IMG/VR virus record: IMGVR_UViG_3300023110_001422
Coordinates: 33,866 to 97,865 of that record
DNA from: a virus
DNA length: 64,000 nt
Strand: one strand, 5' to 3'
In this document: positions 26,601 through 35,443 of the stretch, piece after piece
Position numbering within the stretch: position 1 is the first letter of the stretch
Layout: each line of letters opens with the position of its first letter
Program-made: the position numbers and the translations under genes
Notes under the pieces: generated by a model
What the model was told of the DNA's origin: nothing
The model's database searches: none
What the model saw: the letters and a program-made list of their open reading frames with translations, nothing else

Positions 26601-29600
26601 AGCACTTGCAAATTTACTATCTGGTGATGAAATTTGGAATTGTGTATCGCCAGTATCAAATTCTGTTTCTTGATTATCAAAGAAAGTACTAATAACTGCA
26701 TCAGGTGTTGCAATAGTCTGATAGTATTCATAGTGTCCGTTATTATATCTATAAATTCCAATTGCAGGGAATTGATCTGTATAGTCTGCAACCGTAGCAA
26801 TTACATCTCCATCTAAACTTACAGTAAACGGATGTGCAAAATTAATAAGTGTGCTTGTGCTATCAAAAGTGTTAAACGACCCGTCACCTGTAACATTTGT
26901 TGCTGTGTCGTTTGGAACATAGCCTAAATAATCAATGTGTGTATCTAATAGATCCCAGTTAGCAATTAAGAAATTACCTGCAACTTGGTTTGTAGTACTC
27001 TTGTAAAAACTTCCATCATACACAACAATATCATCTGTGTAGTAAGCAACTGTATTATCAAACACACCTTTGTATTTTCTGTCTTGTGCAATATCCCAGT
27101 CGTAAGTTATATTGTCTTCTACACCTTTTTTAACAAAGTGAATTCTACCTGGGTTTGACGGAGTTCCGTCACCTGGTGCCGCAACAAATAATCTATACAA
27201 ATCACCTTTTTTGTTAATTGATATTTGATTTCCTAAGAATGCATTGTCGTGTCTTCCAAGGTTTGAATATCCAAATCTAAGTTTGTATTCGCCGCCACCG
27301 GTTTTGGTATAAACAAAGTAAGCACCTTCTTTGGTGTATCCACTATCATTACCATCAGCATCTAGTTTTAAGTTATTAACTTGGGTCCAATCTCTGTTTA
27401 ACGGATTAGGAATGTTTGCTGGTCTTGGTACGCCTGTTACTGATCTACTCTTATAAAATTGTATTTCAATTTCATTTTTAAATGTTGGAGTAGTTACAGG
27501 AAGTAACGTACTATCATTGTTTCTTACAACAATATATTTTCCTAAATAATTTGTAGTTAAATCTGTAGTATCAATACGTCCAGATAATCTATTAAATCCT
27601 TGCCCTGTTACAATTGAAAGATATCCAACAGCATTATTGTTATTACCGTAACTAAATGTTCCTGATAAATTCTTAACATAAATTCTTGCACCAAGTAATG
27701 CTTCTTGCACAAATGCAACTTCTGCTGTTGCGCCTGTTGATTCTTCAATTACTGTTTCGCCTTCTTGCGGAACATATGGTACTTGAATAGGAGGTGGTGT
27801 AAAGTTTGTCCACGTTACATCAATATATCCGTCCCATAGATCATAAACTGTGTGAGGTTGGTCAAGATAATCAAAAGTTAACCCTAACGCAGAGGGATCA
27901 AATACTGTTAACGGATCGCCACCTTTAACTCTGTTTACTTTCATAGTAAACGTATCACTAGTGTTTAAAGTATCTGTAATTATTTTAGGTGCTCTAACAA
28001 ACCAATATGGTGAAGTTTCTGGCAATCCTTGTTTATCATAGTAACTTAAAATACCAATCTTGCCGCCTCTGGTCGGATTTTGTAAATCTTGATTAACTTG
28101 ATATACATCGTCCATGGTATTACCATACAACTCTGGTGATTTACTTTCACTTGCTGTAATATAGTCTGCAATAACAAAGTTAGGAGTAGTAACTTCTTTA
28201 GTTGCTGTAATAAATGGTGTTAGATTATTAACTCTCCACCAGCCTGCAAAATGATCACTTGAATTTTCAAACTCAACAGTTTCATATGTACCCATACTCT
28301 GACCGTTATAGATAAGTGTACCGGTTGTTTCAAACTGACCGTTCTGGTCGGAGATATAAATTAAACCTTGGTTAACATTGTCAATGATAATATCTTGTAC
28401 TGTACCAATAGCAGTTTCTGTTGAAATAACATCACCTACTTGTGGGAACCTAATTAAGTTTTCAACAAATAAAAGTGTATCAATCTTACCTGCGATAACT
28501 TTATTACCTTCGAACTCTGCAACGCCCGGTCCAGTTGGTCCAAATGGTAAAATGCCGTTTGGATAATTTTGAGAGTATTGATTCCATTGTAAATTAATTG
28601 TGTCACCGACTGCCGAACCAATGTACTGAGCAACCGGTGCTCTAATTAACATATGATCAGTTGCGCCATCAAATTTATAATTACCTCTGATAGCATAAAT
28701 TGTTTCAGGATAACTATTTGTATCAGCATCAAATGATGCTACTTCAATATCATGTGTTGTATAGAATCCACCAAATTGATAAGTTCCTAGTGCGGCTTCA
28801 ACTCTGTAGTTTGCTTGCCATAGTTGCTCTTGATAAGAAACTATATCTTTAGGTTCGTAAACCGATCCTTGTGAATATGGTTCAACAAATTTTGTTTTAA
28901 CATTAGAGGCTTCAGGAGCACCAACTACAATAAATTCTGAATCCGAACTAATTGTAACGCTCTTACCAAATTTACCATTACCTGAATATAACCCAACTGG
29001 TGGACTAATAGTTTGTATATGATTATACTCAACTGTATCTGTAAAACGTTTAAAGATATGTACACTTTCGTTTTCAGGTGATGAAATTACAAGTGTATTA
29101 TTACGTTCGTCAACACTGATAACTTTACCAAACTCAACTGATTGATCTGACGATCTAACATTACTTAGAATTTGTTGTTGTTCAAAGGTTGGAGTATTCT
29201 TTAATACTGTCCAATCTCCTTTGCTATCTTCATCAATCCAAAGTGTTTCACCTACTTTTAAATTTTGATTTGATAGTAAAAGATTAGCACTATCAAAGTT
29301 GGCTGTTCTTGCAGTATTAAATCTAGTTACAAATCCACTAGTTTCTTCAACATCAGATGTTTCGCCATTATCGTAACAAATAATGTCTTGTAACTCTACT
29401 GTTTTAACTTTGAAGAATTTTTCTGCGCCTTCAACATTAAGCAATCCGATAATTTCATTATCTTCATAACGTGCTTGGCCTTCTAGTTTAATACGTACTA
29501 AGTCACCATCTTTGGTAACACTTTCAACCCTGTCGTCTGTTCTAACGTATTTTAAAACTGTCCAACTTAAACCTTTTTTACCAATCCATAAATAATCGTC

Positions 29601-32600
29601 AACATTATAATCGTTAACCGACTGTGTTAAAATATCATCATAATTTGCTAAACTAATTTTAACATCATCAGCATTAACGTATCCTGCTGTATCATAAACA
29701 TATTTTACATTAGTATTTGTTGGAAACGGTTTATGATTATAATCATTTGGTTTTAAGTAAACTTCAAACGGTCTTTGTCTATAAATTAGGTCTGTTTCTG
29801 TTCCATCAATAGTATCAACAAGTTCAACAGGCTGTGGACTTAATCTAAACTTAGATTCGTCTAAAGTAAATTCAACTTCTTCAAATGAATCACTTGAGCC
29901 GTATTGTCCTAAACGAATTGCCCATTCTTCAAAAAACTCTAAACTATCTTCGTTTGTATTTGATAATGCATCAAATAATTTTGTTAAACTATTTTGTGTT
30001 CCTTTATCTTGAATAAATCCTTGATAAAACTTATACTGAGATACATCATCTTGAATGATGTTTTCTAGATACTGTCGTTTTTGATAACCAATTAAGTGTT
30101 GTGCAACCCGTTGGGTATCTGAGTCGAAGTTGTCTGTATCTAGATCGTAAAAATCGCCAAACTGTTTTGCTTTATAATCTAAGTTAGCAATAAGTCCAGA
30201 CTCTGGTCTTTCTTCTAGTTTTTGCCAGTCATCATTATTAAAAACGTTTGTTCCAGGAATTTTATTTTTAGCAACATAATAAAATTCTTTATATTTTACA
30301 GTATCGCCGATTGAATAATCTTGCCAAGAAGCCCATTGTGTTGTTCTTGCTTCGTCGTACACAAATCCTGGAATGTTTAAGCCACCTGTCCAGTCATCTG
30401 TTCTATACCCTAAAACCTTAATGCGTTCTTGTCTGTATCCTGCTGGCTGGTCATACACAATGTCTTTGAAAACTGTTTCGTTGTCAATAATACAAACGTG
30501 TTCTTTTTGCAATAAAGGAATTTTAATTGCAAATATACCATCAGCAGTATTTCTAACTTGTACTGTAAAGTTATTATCTCTATCTCTAAATACTTTTACA
30601 TATTCTTGTAATAGTTTTTTACCATCAGATTTTAATATTGAATAATCATAGAAATCATCAAACACATTGTCTGCTATAATATATTTCGAACTTAGTTCTA
30701 ATCTATTTGCTCCAGGCGATAACGTAATAACACTATTTTCTTTCCAACCTTGTGTTGTCCAGAACATAAATTCTCTTGCACTTGTTGACCAGTTTTCAAC
30801 AAGATTAATGTCTGCATTAAAATTATTAAAATCAAATCCAACTGTTTCTAAATAATTTCCGTATCCTAATAAGAAATCAACAACCTCTTGAACTGTTCTC
30901 AAGGTAGTACCATACGCAAGTTCTAACGGCTCGCTATTAATTTCTTTATTAAAGTTACGTCTAAAGTATGCAGAACGTCCGCCTTTAACAGGAAGGTCTA
31001 CTAACTTTTGAAACTTGCTTTGATCAAATCCGTCTGTACTTTGATGTGATTCTTTAGTTGCATAAAACTCAGATCCAAATCTAACAATAGCACCTTGTGC
31101 GTATGTTTTATTTGCTGTCCATTCAACAAATGATTCTGAAATACCGCCTACATTAATTAAAGGATCGTTTGCTAGTACAACCGGAGTATAATATTTAAAG
31201 TATGGTGCTGTTTTATCGTATCCACGAATTACAAATCCATTTGTTTTCTTCTCAATAATAACACCACTGTAACTTACAACTTCAACAGGTGAACTTGAAT
31301 TTAAAAATACATCATAGTTTTCTTCTGGAACAAATACGTTACCTTGGTTGTAAGGTGTTCTACTGTCAAGTACTAATCTAAATTTATTCTTTGAAGTAAA
31401 TCCACCAATTTTAAATCCTAATTGATTTGATATAGATGTTAAGTTTTCTTTATACTGCGAATAAACATTAACTGTTTTTGAATTCATATAATCAGCAATA
31501 TAATTTACAAATCCTGCTGTATATGTACGTGTTGTATCTTCTACTGTGTTAGGAAATACAATGTCTTGTAAACGCAATGCTTTTAAAGTATCTTTATAAA
31601 CAATTAATCCTGCATTGTTACGAATAATTCTACTTCTATCCCAACCTAACCCCATAATCTTACTAGGTTGAGTTACTAACCAAGCAGTTAGTAATGCAAA
31701 AGGATATTCTGAACTTCTACGCCAAGCATTTTCTGTTGGTGCCATATCACCAAATGTAAATGGAAACTTAGAATTAGTTGCTGTAAATTCTTTTGAATAG
31801 TTACTTGCTAAAGGACTCAAAAGTGCGCCGCTATCGTCTACTGGAATCCAATTAGTTACACCAGGACGAGCATATTGTGATTTATATTCTAATGGCTTGC
31901 CAGGTTCTCTAATAATGCCTTCTTCAATGTCTGTCCATAAAATTTTATTTTCACTAGTGTACGGCGCTGGACCGTATACATCATTCCACCATGTAGGTTT
32001 AATACTAAACCCTAAGATTTCCCATGGATGGGTATGAGGACGATCAGTATCATATGCTTTCTTGTAAATTGATCTCCAGAAGCCTAAACTTTTAGTTAAT
32101 TTAGGTGTTAGTGTTCTTGAGTAGTTAAAAGTAAATGAATCTGTTCTTTCATAAAAACTATTATCAGTGTAGTCCAGGTTTCCTAAAATAGTTAGCCATT
32201 CAGTAAAGTCAGTAATCATAACTTTATCAATCGACTCTGCTGTAATACCCGTATCTCTAAATTCGCCGCCTAGGAATTCATGAATGTCAATTAAATTTGT
32301 ATCGTATTGTACTTTAATATTATTATAGATTCTAGTTTCTAATTCTAATAATAAATCATCTCTATAGTCACCATAGCATTTAAAAATACTGCCGTCGTGT
32401 CCTTGAATTACTTCTACAGGCTCTCTATAAGTATCGTCAATATACTTAGACGGAATAAACTTAGGATACAATCCAAACTTAGTTGGTGTTGGAGGAATAA
32501 ATGATCCGTTAGTGCTTTCAAACTCGTAAATTTTAATTATATCACCCGGAGTTAAAACTTTTGTAATATTAACAAAACTTTCAAAACCTTCTTCAAAGAT

Positions 32601-35426
32601 ATAATCTGCTCCTTCGATCAGTTGTACATCATTTACATATACACCTACTGCTTTATCTGAAAGTGTTCTTAAATTAAAATCCTGTCTTAAACTGTAGTAG
32701 CCTTGATCAGAATCTCTAACTGTATGTTCTGTTAATTTAAATGTTCCATGGCCAATCATATCACTAAAGAAGAACGGCATATCGTTAGTTTTGTTTTTGT
32801 TAACGTCTGCTATTACTTTCTCAAAGTGTATTTGAAGATTACCGTCAAAGCCTAGTGTTTCTGCTGAACGTAAGAATAACCGTTTAAATTTAGCATATTC
32901 ATTTTTAGCAAAACGCATTGACTTAACAATGTTTGAATCTTTATTAGTAATATGATATAAACTTAAATTTGTTAAACCCGAATGCTGTACAAATTTGTCA
33001 CCATAAGTTGATACAGATCCTAGATCTCGTAAATTACTTACACCTGGAAATGTTCCCGACCACTTGTCTGAATTTTCTGTAATACTCTGTACGTGATCAT
33101 TTACTTCGCCTAGTGTAAACGATTTAATATTTTCATTCTGAGGATTGCGTTCTAAATTAATTGGAAATTCATAAACGCCATTTGAATTTTTTGTTGTTGC
33201 ACTTCTTGTTTTAATTAATAGATTATCGCCGGCTGTTAACGGTTTCATAAAGTTAACATACGCAATTCCATTTACTCTTACAATACTAAAGTCTACTAAA
33301 TCTGTTTTCCTAACATCATTAACATAAACTCTGTACCACAAGTCATTAAGATCGCCGCTACGATTGTAAACGTCAATAGCAAAATCATTTGTTTGTGTAT
33401 CAACAATATATTGTCTTTGTACTAGTTGTTGGCTGTGAGCAAAACCCTTTTCCCAGCCATTAACATAATCAAATTCTTCTCTAGTAGTATACTTTCTAAG
33501 TAAACCGATATCAGTTTTAACAGTTAAGATATCTGTACCGTCTTGGTAATTAAATTCGTCACCTGAAATATTAAAATCAAATACAATATCACCAGTGTTT
33601 TCTAATGCTCGATATGATAGAGCAAAACCTAATTCAGAATCAACTGTACCTGTACCTTGTTTGTAACTGAATAATTTATTACCAGCAAATGTTGAACTAG
33701 GATAAACAGTACTGTCGTTAAACACATATCCGCTATCATCATACAAATCAAACAACGGTGATTGGTTTACTGATGTTTTTTCTTGTGTCTTTTTCCAAGT
33801 TGTTCCATCATAATAGTAAATTAAACCTTTGTTTTCGTTGCCACGCTTAACAAGTACGGTTTCATTTAATAATGGCTTGCCATCAGTTTCTTCAATTAAA
33901 CTAATTTGTCTAACATTATTGTGTGTAATAAAGTTAACTTTAAAAATTCTACCAGCAACAAATGAATCTGGGTCTGCGTTAAACAAAATACGCATACCAT
34001 CAGTTACATCTTGTCCGTCAATGTTATAACCTAGTTGTCCTTCAATAGTTGAAAATACATCTTGTGTGAATGTATCAATTAAGTCAACATCTGCTTTTGC
34101 TTCAGTTCCATAGTTAAACAATTTAAGATCTGCGTCAAATTCAATAATAGGACGCTTTGCACGATTTTCTTGATCAATCTCTGGAACAATATTGTTAATT
34201 ACTGCTGTGGTTTCAATTACATCTCTATGGAACCATCTATTATATCTTGACCAACTATTTAAGTTTTTACTTGCACGGTTAATAAGAATATAATCTTTTG
34301 TTCCAGCATAACTGTTTGCATTACTAAAAGGTAATCTGTCAAATGCCTCTGTATCAAACAAAACAGGTTTTTCTGTAGAGTATGCTCCGGGGATCTGTAA
34401 CTGCTGTTCTGATACTAAACGTATAGCATCACCAACACCTTCAACATACCATTCACCTTTAGCATATTTTTCAGGGGTTACTTGTCCTCGGAAATAAACT
34501 TTCATACCATTTGAAAGTTCATAACCATTATTCATTTTATAAGACTTTTTGCCAATAACATCATTTTCAACATCGATAAAACTGTTATCAACAATGTCGT
34601 AAATTTTAATTAGTCCACTTGCATTAATATCATTTGCGTTAACATAATATAACGTATCGGGTGCATTAATGTCAACTTCAAAGGTGACTGTACCTACATC
34701 TGTTTGTCCTGTGCTGTCATCGATACCGTCTGTATAAAGAACATCTGCATCTAAACTACGTGCAGTTCTAAACGTCAATGGCATACCAGGAGCATTAATA
34801 TCAAACGTATATGTTTGTCCTCTGTATAATTTTAATGTAGGATTAGATGTTAATCCGTCTGGAGTAAACAAATAAGATCTATTGTCAACATTATCTTTGC
34901 TTGTTACAGTAAACGTGCTTTCAACATCTTTTGCTTGTCCGACAATACCGATACCAATTGGACCGTTTGGTAACCAATAATATTCTCTAAAGTTAGTAAA
35001 CTTATCCCAATTAATCTTTGGCGACCAAGAGTAATATTCTTGTCTATTTAAAACATCATCATTTGAAACAGTTCCGCCAAATGCTTTTAGTTGGTTTTTA
35101 TAGTCGTTATAATCTTTGTAAAACGTTACGTTATCAAGTTCGTCTTTAACTATTGTTGCTGGTTCAAATTGATAATTTTCACGTGCAGTTGAAACATCTT
35201 CAACATAGTTGTCATCTGCTTGTCTTGCTTTTGCAATTCTACGGCCGTAGTATGCAGAGATCTTTTCTGCAACGCCCGGACTTAAAAGTTGGTCAAGTGT
35301 AGCAGATAGAAACTTTTTGTTAGTGTCTGTTCTAAAATATCTCGGAAGATGGTCGACGCTTGTTCTGCGACTTTGATTAGCGCCTACTGGTAATGGTGAA
35401 TCATTCTGATTATCATTAAATGCCAT
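20640..35426 (-). CDS. Giant virion baseplate/tail protein, 4928 aa
   Basis: One uninterrupted frame of 14.8 kb. The N-terminus (HLPRYFRTDTNKKF, then STLDQLLSPG-like) and several internal blocks recall very large structural proteins of marine T4-like phages. Visible pieces in order: LYRGQTYTFDINAPG near residue 195; carbohydrate-module-like W/Y-x-G-D-V repeats near 1435, 1700, 2190 and 2790; FG-GAP-like blades near 2160, 2945, 3000 and 3070; GxGY...GGGGTGATA segments near 3510 and 3880; a run of GDGxTxxF beta modules from about 3950 to 4900, with GIVFINGERIEYY near 4720. It sits between gp6 and the fibre genes, where T4 has gp7 to gp11. A baseplate-to-fibre scaffold with glycan-binding parts is inferred. 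Confidence 0.8.
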   Translation of the reverse strand: MAFNDNQNDSPLPVGANQSRRTSVDHLPRYFRTDTNKKFLSATLDQLLSPGVAEKISAYYGRRIAKARQADDNYVEDVSTARENYQFEPATIVKDELDNVTFYKDYNDYKNQLKAFGGTVSNDDVLNRQEYYSWSPKINWDKFTNFREYYWLPNGPIGIGIVGQAKDVESTFTVTSKDNVDNRSYLFTPDGLTSNPTLKLYRGQTYTFDINAPGMPLTFRTARSLDADVLYTDGIDDSTGQTDVGTVTFEVDINAPDTLYYVNANDINASGLIKIYDIVDNSFIDVENDVIGKKSYKMNNGYELSNGMKVYFRGQVTPEKYAKGEWYVEGVGDAIRLVSEQQLQIPGAYSTEKPVLFDTEAFDRLPFSNANSYAGTKDYILINRASKNLNSWSRYNRWFHRDVIETTAVINNIVPEIDQENRAKRPIIEFDADLKLFNYGTEAKADVDLIDTFTQDVFSTIEGQLGYNIDGQDVTDGMRILFNADPDSFVAGRIFKVNFITHNNVRQISLIEETDGKPLLNETVLVKRGNENKGLIYYYDGTTWKKTQEKTSVNQSPLFDLYDDSGYVFNDSTVYPSSTFAGNKLFSYKQGTGTVDSELGFALSYRALENTGDIVFDFNISGDEFNYQDGTDILTVKTDIGLLRKYTTREEFDYVNGWEKGFAHSQQLVQRQYIVDTQTNDFAIDVYNRSGDLNDLWYRVYVNDVRKTDLVDFSIVRVNGIAYVNFMKPLTAGDNLLIKTRSATTKNSNGVYEFPINLERNPQNENIKSFTLGEVNDHVQSITENSDKWSGTFPGVSNLRDLGSVSTYGDKFVQHSGLTNLSLYHITNKDSNIVKSMRFAKNEYAKFKRLFLRSAETLGFDGNLQIHFEKVIADVNKNKTNDMPFFFSDMIGHGTFKLTEHTVRDSDQGYYSLRQDFNLRTLSDKAVGVYVNDVQLIEGADYIFEEGFESFVNITKVLTPGDIIKIYEFESTNGSFIPPTPTKFGLYPKFIPSKYIDDTYREPVEVIQGHDGSIFKCYGDYRDDLLLELETRIYNNIKVQYDTNLIDIHEFLGGEFRDTGITAESIDKVMITDFTEWLTILGNLDYTDNSFYERTDSFTFNYSRTLTPKLTKSLGFWRSIYKKAYDTDRPHTHPWEILGFSIKPTWWNDVYGPAPYTSENKILWTDIEEGIIREPGKPLEYKSQYARPGVTNWIPVDDSGALLSPLASNYSKEFTATNSKFPFTFGDMAPTENAWRRSSEYPFALLTAWLVTQPSKIMGLGWDRSRIIRNNAGLIVYKDTLKALRLQDIVFPNTVEDTTRTYTAGFVNYIADYMNSKTVNVYSQYKENLTSISNQLGFKIGGFTSKNKFRLVLDSRTPYNQGNVFVPEENYDVFLNSSSPVEVVSYSGVIIEKKTNGFVIRGYDKTAPYFKYYTPVVLANDPLINVGGISESFVEWTANKTYAQGAIVRFGSEFYATKESHQSTDGFDQSKFQKLVDLPVKGGRSAYFRRNFNKEINSEPLELAYGTTLRTVQEVVDFLLGYGNYLETVGFDFNNFNADINLVENWSTSAREFMFWTTQGWKENSVITLSPGANRLELSSKYIIADNVFDDFYDYSILKSDGKKLLQEYVKVFRDRDNNFTVQVRNTADGIFAIKIPLLQKEHVCIIDNETVFKDIVYDQPAGYRQERIKVLGYRTDDWTGGLNIPGFVYDEARTTQWASWQDYSIGDTVKYKEFYYVAKNKIPGTNVFNNDDWQKLEERPESGLIANLDYKAKQFGDFYDLDTDNFDSDTQRVAQHLIGYQKRQYLENIIQDDVSQYKFYQGFIQDKGTQNSLTKLFDALSNTNEDSLEFFEEWAIRLGQYGSSDSFEEVEFTLDESKFRLSPQPVELVDTIDGTETDLIYRQRPFEVYLKPNDYNHKPFPTNTNVKYVYDTAGYVNADDVKISLANYDDILTQSVNDYNVDDYLWIGKKGLSWTVLKYVRTDDRVESVTKDGDLVRIKLEGQARYEDNEIIGLLNVEGAEKFFKVKTVELQDIICYDNGETSDVEETSGFVTRFNTARTANFDSANLLLSNQNLKVGETLWIDEDSKGDWTVLKNTPTFEQQQILSNVRSSDQSVEFGKVISVDERNNTLVISSPENESVHIFKRFTDTVEYNHIQTISPPVGLYSGNGKFGKSVTISSDSEFIVVGAPEASNVKTKFVEPYSQGSVYEPKDIVSYQEQLWQANYRVEAALGTYQFGGFYTTHDIEVASFDADTNSYPETIYAIRGNYKFDGATDHMLIRAPVAQYIGSAVGDTINLQWNQYSQNYPNGILPFGPTGPGVAEFEGNKVIAGKIDTLLFVENLIRFPQVGDVISTETAIGTVQDIIIDNVNQGLIYISDQNGQFETTGTLIYNGQSMGTYETVEFENSSDHFAGWWRVNNLTPFITATKEVTTPNFVIADYITASESKSPELYGNTMDDVYQVNQDLQNPTRGGKIGILSYYDKQGLPETSPYWFVRAPKIITDTLNTSDTFTMKVNRVKGGDPLTVFDPSALGLTFDYLDQPHTVYDLWDGYIDVTWTNFTPPPIQVPYVPQEGETVIEESTGATAEVAFVQEALLGARIYVKNLSGTFSYGNNNNAVGYLSIVTGQGFNRLSGRIDTTDLTTNYLGKYIVVRNNDSTLLPVTTPTFKNEIEIQFYKSRSVTGVPRPANIPNPLNRDWTQVNNLKLDADGNDSGYTKEGAYFVYTKTGGGEYKLRFGYSNLGRHDNAFLGNQISINKKGDLYRLFVAAPGDGTPSNPGRIHFVKKGVEDNITYDWDIAQDRKYKGVFDNTVAYYTDDIVVYDGSFYKSTTNQVAGNFLIANWDLLDTHIDYLGYVPNDTATNVTGDGSFNTFDSTSTLINFAHPFTVSLDGDVIATVADYTDQFPAIGIYRYNNGHYEYYQTIATPDAVISTFFDNQETEFDTGDTQFQISSPDSKFASALTLSDDGEYLAVGAPLDDDRSNDNGKVYVYKNVENYYHLHQTIYSPNNTVAERFGQAIDFTGDTLLVSAQGGDLQSTTTFDDITTTFDNNLTQFTNINKDSGQVFVYQRIDEFLLYAEKFAYQNPEVERFGEFILANENHVYVSMPELSVTDDNLIGTVIDFKRNRDRLPWTIATQPSLQVDLNKFKGVFIYTKDGSGISTKLDYIDPIQGKIAGPAEEELAFKTPFDPATYTYATNGKTVDTENYWAEEKVGRLWWDISKAKWIDPYQGNIIYNSANFNKLFVGSSIDVYEWVETDITPERWDTLADTEVGLGRGISGTTAYGMEAYVTKRLYDDVSKSFYNKYYYWVKNKKVIPDLEFRKTSAYDVAQLIEDPAALSYKFVAIYGNNKFGLYNCKSLVEGTNRAINFRYWTIENQDINLHNEYQLISEGLKTSKPNADIERKWVDSLIGTDEMNRPVPDPQLSFKQKYGVLNRPRQSMFKNNKEALKQVIERINRVLATQLIVDELDFTRLLDKDQFPRLESGKFDVEVDTDSELQFVGISKSKPAKLTPVFENGKLVDVIINDPGAGYKTIPTYNFEQFGDGNGARITIELDANGSISSVAVRSAGKEYSSSTNLSVRPFAVLVKADSTVNNKWSIFDYNNITQEWERSSTQSYDVSEWWDYIDWYATGYNQFTPITFNIDESYQLTSLDTAVGDIVKINNVGTGGWLLLEKTSDTASVDYTTNYTTVGRQDGTIKFRSSLYDPATSNVGFDGLSYDTQFYDNQPTLELRIIFEAVKEDLFVGTIEAEYNKLFLASVRYAFSEQLFVDWAFKTSFIKAKHNAGDLQQKITFQNDSLPSYEDFVKETKPYKTKIREYLSNYTKTDDSNSTVTDFDVPPTYSDITGRIEPTSLKVNNDLILGTDLTTTYYPNKHYIDNVGFEVTKVNVTNKGKAYTEIPQVRFIGGGGTGATAEAKLGTGGGVVSIEVTNPGKGYISAPLVEIDGSLNVDSGIQATASSVIGNSKIRSVHLRTKFDRVSGTFLVTTLNESETFAGNNSLTDFDLKFPMNLLSTQYSITVNGLEVLKSDYSVSNIEYNDKSYTRYRGRISFESPPADNSVIVVTYNKSIDMLQAQDRINLFYNPVTGQIGKDIAQLMPGVDYGGVQVKSFNFGTGTGWGNEPFYTTSWDSYDSTYEDEVFQLDGSTISLTLSQPLEEGVEYNVYYKDALKGGYVRLDHPDYDGSTVEANPKAIMLPLIGDGVQTEFLIDNDKLVTKADDVIIIRKSTSDGSFIPDPEAYDTLLTGGDMAYSSAKGINAEEIIIDGDDFVSEHTSHGPEELVPGQILDSVNIKVFDRINDGSGVIENYNFKFEGSYTFPLNSYPASQKDIFIKANGTILSEDKWSVNYQDKTITLSNVTLNNNDPVNIITMSTNGENILDSDTFEGDGSTSVFVTSVQFKQGLSFYVTKNGEDVNADLAETDDTFDTSGQALLRLNIAPDVGDIIQYVIYDSAAKSFSSVTTDTFTGDGVTKVFTLGLAPFNDTPLQHNTIVKVGNRILRAGYNEQFTISSVREYQLRPYQFSTASIPAETIRVYINDVEQEQNVTWRWNRFNSSVELFVDTGEDGDQLDVFIIDDGEYDFGYIDPVTAQWTSTPTELRLDVAPAVGETITVYQFSNHDVLKVEREILQVVARNAVTIGTGDYTEYHQLANGIIKLRKPAIDTNYVWISINNELLTPSVEYSVMEDKQTVRLAIDVDQNDNIEVIHFSNPVIVPKFGYSQFKDMLNRTHFKRLGDDVQYALAKDLNYYDTSISVTNYDSLPEPNKERSIPGIVFINGERIEYYLKEGGLLRQLRRGTLGTGIAQLHTSGSAVLDQSNFQTIPYKDRTLSQTYIADGSTNTVVLDFIPKSVNEFEVFVAGKRLRKNAISVFDPTVDLDSPEGDVISPAEFSVDGVTSTLVLADTPAINTRIVVIRRIGKAWTDPGTPLHRQENDIARFLRNKEVALPK

Positions 35427-35443
35427 TAGTAATCATTCCTCTA

